A stretch of 64,000 nucleotides of DNA. Source: Streptomyces sp. NBC_00569. Its GTDB lineage: Bacteria > Actinomycetota > Actinomycetes > Streptomycetales > Streptomycetaceae. The first letter of the stretch is position 1; every line of letters begins with the position of its first letter. Shown piece after piece: positions 32,476 through 45,267 of the stretch. Location of the stretch: the NCBI RefSeq assembly GCF_036345255.1, contig NZ_CP107783.1, forward strand, positions 1,240,001 to 1,304,000, given 5' to 3'. The translations under genes and the position numbers were made by a program. Below the pieces are notes generated by a model that worked only from the letters and a program-made list of their open reading frames with translations, searched no databases and was not told the origin of the DNA.

Positions 32476-33558
32476 TCAGCCGCCGATGGCCGACATCGGG
32501 CGGTCCGGGCGGCGGAACTCCGGGCTGTCGATCGCGTGGCCGGGGCCCTTGCCGCCGACCGAGGTCCGCCACGCCGCCTCCACCGTCGCGTCGTCGGCGC
32601 CACAGCGCAGCAGGGACCGCAGGTCGGACTCCTCGGTGGCGAAGAGGCAGTTGCGCAACTGCCCGTCGGCCGTCAGCCGCACGCGGTCGCAAGTTCCGCA
32701 GAACGGTCGGGTGACACTGGCGATGACACCCACCAGGGCGTCCGTGCCGGCGATCCGCCACTCCTCCGCGGGCGCGTTGTCCTGCCGCCCGACCGGTACC
32801 AGCTCGAAGCGCTCGCCGAGCCGGTCGAGGACCTCCGCCGCCGTGACCATCCGGTCCCGGTCCCAGGCACCCTGAGCATCGAGCGGCATCGATTCGATGA
32901 ACCGCATCTGACAGCCGTGCTCCATCGCGAACGCGGTCAGGTCGACGATCTCGTCGTCGTTGACCCCCCGCACCGGCACCGCGTTGATCTTCACGGGGTT
33001 CAGTCCCGCGTCACGCGCGGCCGAGAGGCCGGCCAGTACGTCCTTGATCCGGTCGCGCCGGGTGATCTCGGCGAACCGCTCCGGGCGCAGCGTGTCGAGG
33101 CTGACGTTGACCCGGCTCAGCCCGGCCTCCCGCAGGGCGACCGCACTGCGCGCCAGACCGATGCCGTTGGTGGTGATCGACAGTTCCGGGGCCGGGTCCA
33201 GGGCGGACAGGCGGGCCACCAGACCGGGCAGGCCCCGGCGCAGCAGCGGCTCACCACCGGTCAGCCGGACCTCGGTGATCCCCAGGCGCCCGGTGCCGAT
33301 ACGGACCAGACGTACGACCTCGTCGTCGGTGAGGACTTCGGCACGGGGCAGCCAGTCCAGCCCCTCGGCCGGCATGCAGTAGGTGCACCGCAGGTTGCAG
33401 CGGTCGGTCAGCGAGACCCGCAGGTCCGTGTGGACCCGCCCGAAGCGGTCCACGAGGGGCGACGGAATGCCGGGCCGCTCCACACGGACCGGAAGCCGTT
33501 CCACGGTGTGGTGCCGGGGCGGACCGGGGTCGGCCGGATCGTCGCTGTGATCAAGCAC
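32476..33558 (-). CDS. moaA: GTP 3',8-cyclase MoaA (radical SAM)
   Basis: 360 aa. The radical-SAM cluster motif C54-x3-C58-x2-C61 is in DRCNLRCTYCMPAEG. The C-terminal second cluster is in FCGTCDRVRLTADGQLRNC, and the chain ends in the conserved Gly-Gly (SAIGG) required for activity. Substrate-binding TGGEPLLRRGLPGL and SITTNGIGLA are intact. GTG 33558 is supported by GGAGG 8 nt upstream. It catalyses the first step of molybdenum-cofactor synthesis and leads the moaA-DUF6457-moeA operon, divergent from the FdhF-like gene. Confidence 0.92.
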   Translation of the reverse strand: MLDHSDDPADPGPPRHHTVERLPVRVERPGIPSPLVDRFGRVHTDLRVSLTDRCNLRCTYCMPAEGLDWLPRAEVLTDDEVVRLVRIGTGRLGITEVRLTGGEPLLRRGLPGLVARLSALDPAPELSITTNGIGLARSAVALREAGLSRVNVSLDTLRPERFAEITRRDRIKDVLAGLSAARDAGLNPVKINAVPVRGVNDDEIVDLTAFAMEHGCQMRFIESMPLDAQGAWDRDRMVTAAEVLDRLGERFELVPVGRQDNAPAEEWRIAGTDALVGVIASVTRPFCGTCDRVRLTADGQLRNCLFATEESDLRSLLRCGADDATVEAAWRTSVGGKGPGHAIDSPEFRRPDRPMSAIGG

Positions 33559-33988
33559 GGTTGCGCCCTCCCATGAAATACCGGAAACCGGGGTCGGTGA
33601 ATCATTAGAGACCAGGCCTCGCGAATTATCCAGGGGTCGGAATCCGCAACCTTTCCCCACTCCACCCGTTCCCCGCTCGTCGATCATCATCGATAAATGG
33701 CCCGGAGAAGTCAAAGAGGGGCCCTCGATGGCATCATCAGTCAGGGCTATCAGGTCTCAGACCCCAGGCGGGACAAGGGATCCGCGGTGATAAGCGGCAC
33801 CTATCAGGTGATCGGAAACGCCTCTTTGACGGCGTCCGTGAATTGCAGGATGCTTCTCTCGCGGCCATGAGGCATAAACGTGACCGGCACGCATAGGTAC
33901 ACCGCGTAAAAGCGAAAACGAAAAACAGGCCGCCGGTTCCCGGGGACCCGTCCACCCAGGTCCATGGAAGAAAGAGGCAGACCAGATC
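33559..33988. promoter_or_regulatory. 430-bp divergent intergenic region between moaA and the fdhF-like gene
   Basis: No gene is supported here. The region is lower in GC than its surroundings, as expected of promoters. The octamer TATCAGGT occurs twice (near 33748 and 33804), the second inside CACCT-ATC-AGGTG. A purine-rich GAAAACGAAAAACAG tract lies about 70 bp before the fdhF-like start. No Moco riboswitch could be recognised by eye. Confidence 0.4.
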
Positions 33989-36283
<2,295 letters not shown>

Positions 36284-36651
36284 CCCGAAGGCGCCGACGC
36301 TCACGACGGGCACCGCCGCCCAGCCCTTGGCCGGCCCTGCTCGGCGCCGGATACGGACTCCCCCGGCGTCCGGCCTGAGGGAGGCGAAGCCCCCCGGCGG
36401 CGGTCCTCCATAAGGGTGCCACCTGCGCGGCTTCCGCGCACCGCTCTCCCGCCGGCCCTCACGGCGGGTGCCGACACCGCGCCTGCCCTGAGCTCCCGGC
36501 GGGCACGGCGGCCGTGGGCCTGGTGTGCCTGGCCGTCACGGCGACGCACAGCCGACTGGGTCTTCCTTGAGCGCACGGCCGCAGGACGCGGCCCGCCGTG
36601 GGTCATATCGTCGACACATCGGAGTACTGCTCCGAGGAGAGGAGCAACATC
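36284..36651. promoter_or_regulatory. 368-bp gap between the fdhF-like gene and fdhD
   Basis: No convincing coding sequence. A CGCCGGCC/GGCGGG-rich inverted segment follows the fdhF-like stop (about 36440-36475), and TATCGT (36605-36610) may be the -10 element of fdhD. Confidence 0.35.
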
Positions 36652-37488
36652 ATGGGACGCGTGACCGCGCGCCGGCGTGTGCTGCGAGTTCGGGACGGGG
36701 TGTCCTCGTACCGGCCCGACACCATGGCCGTCGAGGAGCCGATGGAGATCAGGGTGGGCGGGCGTCCGCTCACGGTGACCATGCGGACACCGGGCGACGA
36801 CTTCGATCTCGCGGCCGGGTTCCTGGTGAGCGAGGGCGTGGTGCACTCCGCCGGCGATGTGGCCGGGATCCGCTACTGCGCGGGCGCCACGTCCGACGGC
36901 GGCAACACGTACAACGTCGTGGATGTGGCCCTGGGCCCCGGCGTGGCCGCCCCCGACGCCTCTCTCGAGCGGAACTTCTACACGACGTCCTCGTGCGGGC
37001 TGTGCGGCAAGGCGAGCCTGGACGCGGTGCGCACCTCGGCGGCGTGGACCGTCTCCGAGGATCCGCTGCGCGTCGGCCCCGAGCTGGTGACGGCGTTGCC
37101 GGACCGGCTGCGGGCGGCCCAGAAGGTGTTCGACAGCACGGGCGGCCTGCACGCCGCCGCCCTGTTCGGCGCCGACGGGGAGATGCTGTGCCTGCGCGAG
37201 GACGTCGGCCGGCACAACGCCGTCGACAAGGTCGTCGGCCACGCACTGCGCGAGGGGCTGCTGCCGCTGCGCGAGACCGTTCTGATGGTGAGCGGCCGGG
37301 CCTCCTTCGAGCTGGTGCAGAAGGCGCTGATGGCGGGAATCCCGATGCTGGCGGCCGTCTCCGCCCCGTCGTCGCTCGCCGTGGACCTCGCCGCCGAGAG
37401 CGGCCTGACCCTGATCGGATTCCTGCGCGGCACCTCGATGAACGTCTACACCGGTGCCGAGCGGCTGGCACAGGTGCCCGTGCCCTGA
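36652..37488 (+). CDS. fdhD: Formate dehydrogenase accessory sulfurtransferase FdhD
   Basis: 278 aa. FdhD transfers sulfur from IscS-type desulfurases to the molybdenum cofactor of formate dehydrogenases. The active-site loop [12 protein letters not shown] (CxxC near residues 115-118) and the cofactor-binding [20 protein letters not shown] and [16 protein letters not shown] are all present. GGAG lies 8 nt before ATG 36652. Its location next to the fdhF-like gene indicates that the latter carries a sulfurated Mo active site. Confidence 0.93.
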   Translation: MGRVTARRRVLRVRDGVSSYRPDTMAVEEPMEIRVGGRPLTVTMRTPGDDFDLAAGFLVSEGVVHSAGDVAGIRYCAGATSDGGNTYNVVDVALGPGVAAPDASLERNFYTTSSCGLCGKASLDAVRTSAAWTVSEDPLRVGPELVTALPDRLRAAQKVFDSTGGLHAAALFGADGEMLCLREDVGRHNAVDKVVGHALREGLLPLRETVLMVSGRASFELVQKALMAGIPMLAAVSAPSSLAVDLAAESGLTLIGFLRGTSMNVYTGAERLAQVPVP

Positions 37489-37564
37489 GGTCCTGACCGG
37501 TGACTCGTCCGGCGGCCGGCGGGCCCGATTCGCTTTCCCCTGGGCCGTCGGGTAGACCCGTGGC

Positions 37565-38494
37565 GTGCTGTTTCGCCAACTCGAATACCTGGTGGCCCTC
37601 TCGCGGGAGCGCCACTTCGCCCGCGCCGCCCAGGCCTGCTACGTCTCCCAGCCCGCCCTCTCGGAGGCGATCCGCAAGCTGGAGGAGGAGCTGGACGTGC
37701 CGCTGGTCCGGCGCGGCCGCAAGTACGAGGGCCTCACGCCCGAGGGTGAGCGCATCGTGGTGTGGGCGCAGCGGATCCTGGCCGATCGCGACGCGCTCAA
37801 GGACGAGGTCGGCGCGCTGCGCACCGGGCTGAGCGGCCGGATGCGGATCGGCTCGGTCCCGACCGCGTCCGGCGCCGTCTCCCTGCTGACCGGCCCGTTC
37901 TGCGCGGAGCACCCGCTGGTGACCGTGGAGGTGAAAGCGGATCTCCAGTCGCGGGACATCCTGAGGCAGTTGCAGAACTTCGAGATCGACGCCGGAATCA
38001 CGTATCTGCACGAGGACCTCGCGGAGCACTTCCACACCGTCCCGCTGTATCAGGAGCGGTACGTGCTCCTGATCACGGCCGCCGATGCCCTGGCTCATCG
38101 GACGACGGCGACGTGGGAAGAAGCGTCGCTGCTGGCGCTGTGCCTGCTGACCGACTCCATGCAGGGGCGCCGGGTGCTGGACGAGGTGTTCGCCGAGGCC
38201 GGGACCCGGCCGTCGCCCCGGATCGAGACCGACTCGGTGGGCGCGCTGTTCGCCCATGTCAGGACGGGCCGGTGGGCGAGCGTCGTCCCGCACGCGTGGC
38301 TGCACGTCTTCGGCGTCCCGCACGGCATGCGGGCGGTGCCCCTCGTCGAGCCCGCCCGGACGGTGCCGGTCGGTCTGGTGGTCACGGCCCGCGAGCCGGG
38401 CTCGGTCATGGCCCGCGCACTGGTGGAAGTCGCCCGTCACACCGACGTGGCCGCCGCGCTGGAACGCCTCCCGGGCGATCCCGCGGTCCCGTAG
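37565..38494 (+). CDS. LysR-family regulator
   Basis: A 309-aa LTTR. The winged helix is at the N-terminus (MLFRQLEYLVALSRERHFAR, ACYVSQPALSEAIRKLEEE), followed by a co-inducer domain (MRIGSVPTASGAVSLL; LCLLTDSMQGRRVLDEVF). GTG 37565 has no ribosome site, and TAGACC (37553-37558) ends 6 nt upstream, so a leaderless transcript is likely. It lies 76 bp after fdhD on the same strand and plausibly regulates the formate dehydrogenase/Moco genes. Confidence 0.88.
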   Translation: MLFRQLEYLVALSRERHFARAAQACYVSQPALSEAIRKLEEELDVPLVRRGRKYEGLTPEGERIVVWAQRILADRDALKDEVGALRTGLSGRMRIGSVPTASGAVSLLTGPFCAEHPLVTVEVKADLQSRDILRQLQNFEIDAGITYLHEDLAEHFHTVPLYQERYVLLITAADALAHRTTATWEEASLLALCLLTDSMQGRRVLDEVFAEAGTRPSPRIETDSVGALFAHVRTGRWASVVPHAWLHVFGVPHGMRAVPLVEPARTVPVGLVVTAREPGSVMARALVEVARHTDVAAALERLPGDPAVP

Positions 38495-38504
38495 ACGCGT
38501 CCGG

Positions 38505-38966
38505 CTACGCGCCGAGGGACACGACCGTGACCGTCGCCCGCCCGTCGGGCGCGTCGTAGCTGACGCTGTCGCCGGCCCGGTGTCCCAGCAGCGCGCTGCC
38601 GAGCGGGCTGTCGGCGGTGACCAGTGTCGGGTCGAGGACCGCCGCGCCCTCGCCGATCTGGACGGTCGCCACCGAACCGTCCGCGTACCGCACCTCGACC
38701 GTGCTGCCCACACCCACCACGTCCGTGCTGGGCGAGCCCGCGTCGGCGGCGCCGCGCAGGCGCACCTTGATCTCGTCGATGCGCGCGTCGAGGCGGTCCA
38801 CCTCGTCGGAGCGGATCAACTCGTCGGCCTGGTCGGCGTGGTCGCCCACCTCGGTGGTGTCCTGCAACGTGGCGGCGTCCGCGTTGCGTTCGGCCGTCAC
38901 GTCGGCGAGCTCCTGCTCGAGTGCGCGGCGCTCGGCGTCGCTCATCGGTTCGGGCTCTCCGCTCAT
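38505..38966 (-). CDS. GreA/GreB-family transcript factor-like protein
   Basis: 153 aa with an N-terminal antiparallel coiled coil (ALEQELADVTAERN ... DRLDARIDEIKVRLRG) and a C-terminal FKBP-like domain (VGVGSTVEVRYADG, SPLGSALLGHRAGDSV). The coiled-coil tip carries DTTEVGDHADQADEL, with acidic residues as in Gre factors, which enter the RNA-polymerase secondary channel and stimulate cleavage. It is shorter and more divergent than housekeeping GreA and may instead modulate polymerase under stress, like Rv3788-type relatives. GGAG precedes ATG 38966 by 7 nt. Confidence 0.78.
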   Translation of the reverse strand: MSGEPEPMSDAERRALEQELADVTAERNADAATLQDTTEVGDHADQADELIRSDEVDRLDARIDEIKVRLRGAADAGSPSTDVVGVGSTVEVRYADGSVATVQIGEGAAVLDPTLVTADSPLGSALLGHRAGDSVSYDAPDGRATVTVVSLGA

Positions 38967-39007
38967 TCCTGGCTCCCTTCGCCCGTCGTGGCCGGTGTGC
39001 GGGAAGG

Positions 39008-39283
39008 TCACCTGTCGTAGCGGGTCGGCGGGAACGCGTCCCGCTGTGCCCGGGACATCTTGCCGCTCGGCATCTCGCCGCTGTCGACCTCGCGGTCGAC
39101 CTCGTTCTGGATCGCCTCGTACTGTTTCGCGGGCCGCTCGGGCTTCTTCACGCGCAGCCCGACGTCCCGCAGGTCCTCCTGGGTGCGCCTTTCGAGGGCA
39201 TCCACGTCGGGGCGCAGGGGCATGCCCCGTCGGTCGTCGGGGTTGCCCTCGACGGCTCGGTTGGACTTGTGGTGATGGACCAT
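39008..39283 (-). CDS. Small basic hypothetical protein
   Basis: A 91-aa charged protein with no membrane segment (MVHHHKSNRAVEGNPDDRR...). Coding status is supported by AAGGAGG 4-5 nt before the ATG, high third-position GC and tight placement between the gre-like and clp-like genes on the same strand. The pattern DVDALERRTQEDLRDVG and C-terminal SRAQRDAFPPTRYDR recalls small stress-associated streptomycete proteins, but I cannot name a family. Confidence 0.65.
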   Translation of the reverse strand: MVHHHKSNRAVEGNPDDRRGMPLRPDVDALERRTQEDLRDVGLRVKKPERPAKQYEAIQNEVDREVDSGEMPSGKMSRAQRDAFPPTRYDR

Positions 39284-39326
39284 GTGTCCTCCTTGGTTCA
39301 GGCGCCGTCAGGCGCGCCCGACCGGA

Positions 39327-41882
<2,556 letters not shown>

Positions 41883-41964
41883 GCCAGCTCCTGATGCCGA
41901 GAGAGATTGGTTCAACTCAAGCGCGATGTCAGCTGGGCCGCAACAGCAGCGAAATCGGCGCCCC

Positions 41965-42079
41965 TGAGCGCCGGATTCACGTCAGTAGGGGAATGCGACC
42001 CGATGGCGTGGGCCTGTTTGCGGGGGTGGGGCCCGGGGCGCAGGCTGACGTCAGGGAATCCGGCGGGTGAGCGCCGGAT
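41965..42079. promoter_or_regulatory. Repeated motifs in the clp-like/hsp20 divergent promoter
   Basis: TGAGCGCCGGAT occurs at 41965-41976 and again at 42068-42079. A related pair, ACGTCAGTAGGGGAAT (about 41981) and ACGTCAGGGAAT (about 42049), lies between the copies. A single HspR/HAIR half-site ACTCAAG is present near 41914-41920, without its partner. The repeats could be a shared heat-stress operator. Confidence 0.45.
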
Positions 42080-42103
42080 GAGTCGATGGAGTCGGAGAGC
42101 ATC

Positions 42104-42577
42104 ATGGATGAACGCGCAGACATCACGCGGTCACATCCGGCACGAACTGCCTGGTGGGCCGGGGCCGATCCGGCATCGGAGCTCCAGCATCTGTGGGGCG
42201 AGGTGAGCCGTCTGCTGGAGCGTTCTTCGCAGCCGGCAGGCCCTTCGCAGCACTGGATGCCTGTGGTGGAGGAAGCGGACTCGGGTGTCGCTTACGTGGT
42301 GCGCGCGGAACTGCCCGGTGTCCGTCGTGAGCGCGTGAACGTAGAGGTGGACGGCAGGGAACTGCACATCTCCGGTTCCGTCGAGGAAACCACGGACGGA
42401 AATGCTCTGCGTCGCCGGTCAGGGACCTTCTCCTACGGAGTTCGTGTTCCCGGCGATGTCGATATCGATCGTATCCAGGCAGATATGGCGGACGGCGTTC
42501 TGACGCTGCGCCTGCCGAAGACCGCTGCGGTGACGCGGCGAAAGATCGAAATCCGCGCCGAGGGCAACGACAAATAG
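42104..42577 (+). CDS. Hsp20/alpha-crystallin small heat-shock protein
   Basis: A 157-aa sHsp with a central alpha-crystallin domain (~residues 50-150): YVVRAELPGVRRERVNVEV, GRELHISGSVEETTDG, the conserved loop GTFSYGVRVPGDVDIDRI and ADMADGVLTLRLPKTAAV. GGAG lies 6 nt before ATG 42104. It would hold unfolding proteins for refolding, probably with the divergent Clp ATPase. Confidence 0.92.
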   Translation: MDERADITRSHPARTAWWAGADPASELQHLWGEVSRLLERSSQPAGPSQHWMPVVEEADSGVAYVVRAELPGVRRERVNVEVDGRELHISGSVEETTDGNALRRRSGTFSYGVRVPGDVDIDRIQADMADGVLTLRLPKTAAVTRRKIEIRAEGNDK

Positions 42578-42600
42578 GGGCTGAGCGGCGCCTTGCCCCT
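42576..42600. terminator. Hairpin at the end of hsp20
   Basis: AGGGGC (42576-42581) pairs with GCCCCT (42595-42600) directly at the hsp20 stop codon. It lies between convergent genes and could act in both directions. There is no U-tract. Confidence 0.45.
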
Positions 42601-42653
42601 CTCAGTGTCCCCCTGCCCGGCCCGGACGTCCTGCCGGCGGGGAACGGCGGGGG

Positions 42654-44402
42654 TCAGTGTTCAGGACCGCCGGGCGGCGACGTCGGCACGCGCAGGCGCC
42701 GCACGAGGAGCAGCGTCGCGTCATCGGTCTGGTGGGCACCGGCCATGTCCTGCGCGACGGCCTGCCCGTAGCGCTCCAGGCCGTCGTGGCCGGCTGTGAT
42801 GCCTCCTCGGGCCAGGCGTTCCGCCACGCGCAGCAGGCGCGCCATGTCGGTGTCGAGGTCGCTGCCGCGCCGCTCGACGAGCCCGTCGGTGTACATCAGC
42901 ACCACATCGCCCGGTGACAGCGTCGTCTCCGTGGCGGTGTACGTCGCCCCCGGCACGACCCCGAGCGGCAACCCCGGGCCGTCCGGCGGGTAGGAGAGCA
43001 GGCGGGCGCTTCCTCCGCGCACCAGTACGGGCCGGGGGTGGCCGGCGCACACCCAGCGCAGGAGCGACGTGGCGGGGTGGAAGCGGGCCACGATGGCGGT
43101 GGCGGTGGACTCCGGCCCATCGTCGCAGGCGACATGGTTGAGCCAGGCGGTCAGCTTCTCGACCGGCTCGTCGGTGTAGGCGAGGCCGGCCAGGGCGTAG
43201 CGGAGTTTGGCCATGAGGGTGACCGCCTCCAGACCGTGCCCGCGCGCGTCGCCGATCGCGAGGAGCGCCCGGCCGCTGGGCAGCACGCGGGCCTTGAACC
43301 AGTCCCCCCCGACCCCCGCGGCTTCGGGGTCCGGGCAGTACACCGCCGCGGTGTCGAGGCCCAGGGGAGCCAGCTCGTTCGCGAAGCGGGGCACCACCGC
43401 GTCGCGCAGGGTGACGGCGACGTCGGTGAGGCCTCGGGTGCGCTCCCGCTCCGAGTGAGCCTCCTGTTCGGCGTGCTGGGCACGCTCGCGGCTGCGCCGG
43501 CCGCGGGTGATGTCCATGATGACGCCGCGCACCCCCCAGACGGGGCCGCCCTGGAGCCGCACGGGTTCGGCCGAGAACCGTACGATCCGGGCCGGCACCC
43601 GCGTAAGGGTCAGTTCGCACTCCGCGCTGCGACCCCGCACGATCACGTCCGTCAGCACCTCGTAGAGGGTCCCCCGGTCCCCCGGATCCGTCATCGCCGC
43701 CAGGTCCGGGAGGCCGGGCACGGGTGCCACGGGGCCGAGGCCGAGGACCTGCTGCATCCCGTACGACCCGAGGACCGCGCTGTCGCCGAGGTTCCACTCC
43801 GCCCAGCAGACCTGGGCCATCCGCTGGGCGGCCCGGGTCAGCGTCTCGCGGTGCCCCCGTTCCCAGGTCAGCAGCAGATGGCCGCCACAGCGGGCGGCAC
43901 GTACCTCGTTGCTGATGCGCACGACGGGACCGTTGGGCGCGTGCACGAACCACTCCCCGGACACCGGCCCCTGCGGCCGGCCCGTCCGGTACGCGTCGGC
44001 GAGCAGGCGCGGCACCCTGCTGTTCTCCATGCTGGGGAACAGGTCGAACAGACGCACACGTCCCGGCCATGGCTGGGACCACGACTCCCACTCGGGCGCG
44101 ACGGCGGCGGCGTAACGGCGGCACGCCGCGTTCTGCCCGGCGTAGAGGAAGTCCAGCGTTCCGTCGGCGGCGAGGACCGGTTCGATCAGCAGCCCGGGGA
44201 CCGGCATCGCGTCGAAGAGTTCCTTCGCCTCGCAGGGCGGCATCCCGGCCGCGTCCTGTTCCGGTACCTCTCCTGTGCCCGGCCCGCTCGCCTGCTGTTC
44301 CCGTAGTCCGACGTACTCATGGATCCTGCGGCGCTGCTCCGCGATCAGCTCCTCCACGGCACGCGCGTCGCCCGGGGCCTGGCTGCCGACTTTGTCGTCC
44401 AT
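42654..44402 (-). CDS. PP2C/SpoIIE-type serine phosphatase with PAS-like sensor
   Basis: 582 aa. N-terminal helix (~1-45), two PAS-like segments (~60-300, including LFDAMPVPGLLIEP and GVRGVIMDITRGRR), a linker coiled coil (RERAQHAEQEAHSERERTR), and a C-terminal SpoIIE/RsbU phosphatase (~335-575) with GVGGDWFKARVLPSG, AIGDARGHGLEAVTLMAK, VVLMYTDGLVERRGSD and QTDDATLLLVRRL metal-binding motifs. Such proteins dephosphorylate anti-anti-sigma factors in streptomycete stress signalling. It is adjacent to Hsp20 and Clp genes. Confidence 0.88.
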   Translation of the reverse strand: MDDKVGSQAPGDARAVEELIAEQRRRIHEYVGLREQQASGPGTGEVPEQDAAGMPPCEAKELFDAMPVPGLLIEPVLAADGTLDFLYAGQNAACRRYAAAVAPEWESWSQPWPGRVRLFDLFPSMENSRVPRLLADAYRTGRPQGPVSGEWFVHAPNGPVVRISNEVRAARCGGHLLLTWERGHRETLTRAAQRMAQVCWAEWNLGDSAVLGSYGMQQVLGLGPVAPVPGLPDLAAMTDPGDRGTLYEVLTDVIVRGRSAECELTLTRVPARIVRFSAEPVRLQGGPVWGVRGVIMDITRGRRSRERAQHAEQEAHSERERTRGLTDVAVTLRDAVVPRFANELAPLGLDTAAVYCPDPEAAGVGGDWFKARVLPSGRALLAIGDARGHGLEAVTLMAKLRYALAGLAYTDEPVEKLTAWLNHVACDDGPESTATAIVARFHPATSLLRWVCAGHPRPVLVRGGSARLLSYPPDGPGLPLGVVPGATYTATETTLSPGDVVLMYTDGLVERRGSDLDTDMARLLRVAERLARGGITAGHDGLERYGQAVAQDMAGAHQTDDATLLLVRRLRVPTSPPGGPEH

Positions 44403-44442
44403 GACACCGCCGATTCCCGGTCATGTCACTCCACGGCCGATG

Positions 44443-45075
44443 TCAGCCGGTGACGATTCCTGTGACGAGGTTGATGGTCGTGGCGAGGATGCTGGTGCCG
44501 AAGACGTAGGACAGCAGCGAGTGCCGCAACACCACCGAACGGATCGTCGAGGTCGAGACGTTGGTGTCGGACACCTGATAGGTCATGCCGAGGTTGTAGC
44601 TGAAATAGAGGAAGTCCCGGTACGCGGGCGGGTCGTCGTTGTTGAAGTCGATCCCGCCGGCGGCTGTGTAGTACAAGTACGCGTAACGCGTGGCGTACAT
44701 CAGATGGAGCGCCGCCCAGGCCATGAACACGCCACCGAGGGCGACGGCCGCCGCGGCGTGGCCGCTCTCGGACTTGCCGAGCAGGAGAAGCAGCACGGTG
44801 GCGACCAGGCCGCACAGCGCGACGCCGACGATCACGAGCTCGTCGGTGACGGGCTGGAAGTCCTCACGTCGGGCGTTGGCACGGGTGGCTCTGGCATCCA
44901 TCGGCCACAGCACCGCCCAGCCCGCCAGCACGAAGACCAGCTCCGTCGCGGCGATACCGGAGAGAACACCCAGCGCGGCGTTGTTCACCACCCCGACGAT
45001 CGCCCCGACCACCGCACCGGCAACCACGGAGACACCGAGCCGGGGGACCGCGGACAAGGGCAGCCATGTGCTCAT
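44443..45075 (-). CDS. DUF1345 membrane protein
   Basis: A 210-aa protein with about five to six hydrophobic segments and DUF1345 hallmarks ([57 protein letters not shown]). The family has a conserved topology but no known activity. It lies 40 bp after the phosphatase start region, on the same strand and upstream of it, and may be co-transcribed. Confidence 0.85.
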   Translation of the reverse strand: MSTWLPLSAVPRLGVSVVAGAVVGAIVGVVNNAALGVLSGIAATELVFVLAGWAVLWPMDARATRANARREDFQPVTDELVIVGVALCGLVATVLLLLLGKSESGHAAAAVALGGVFMAWAALHLMYATRYAYLYYTAAGGIDFNNDDPPAYRDFLYFSYNLGMTYQVSDTNVSTSTIRSVVLRHSLLSYVFGTSILATTINLVTGIVTG

Positions 45076-45159
45076 GGATCAGCACATTAGTCTTTCCGCC
45101 ACGGGCCAGCCTGGCGAACCCCGCTGCGGGGACACAGACTGGGTTCAGCTCGATCTGCC

Positions 45160-45225
45160 CCGACCCGGCTCGACTCGACGCAGCTCGAATCGACTCGGCT
45201 CGACGCAGCTCGACTCGGCTGCGTT
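45160..45225. repeat. Degenerate CTCGA-based tandem repeat
   Basis: Between the DUF1345 and FUSC genes the sequence is built from imperfect copies of CGACTCGGCTCGACGCAGCT and related CTCGA units. It is non-coding and probably arose by slippage. Confidence 0.6.
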
Positions 45226-45267
45226 CAGATCAGAACCCCCGCTCGGAGCCGGTGGTATATACCGGAC

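Noticed and set aside
33559..33988. A molybdenum-cofactor riboswitch before moaA or the fdhF-like gene
   Set aside because: The gap is long and AT-richer than its surroundings, but I could not assemble the multi-stem Moco motif; only short repeats were seen.
41883..42103. HspR/HAIR regulation of the clp/hsp20 pair
   Set aside because: Only one ACTCAAG half-site is present; the partner CTTGAGT at the required spacing is absent.
45160..45225. CRISPR-like array
   Set aside because: The repeats are short, contiguous and degenerate with no spacers; it is a simple tandem repeat.
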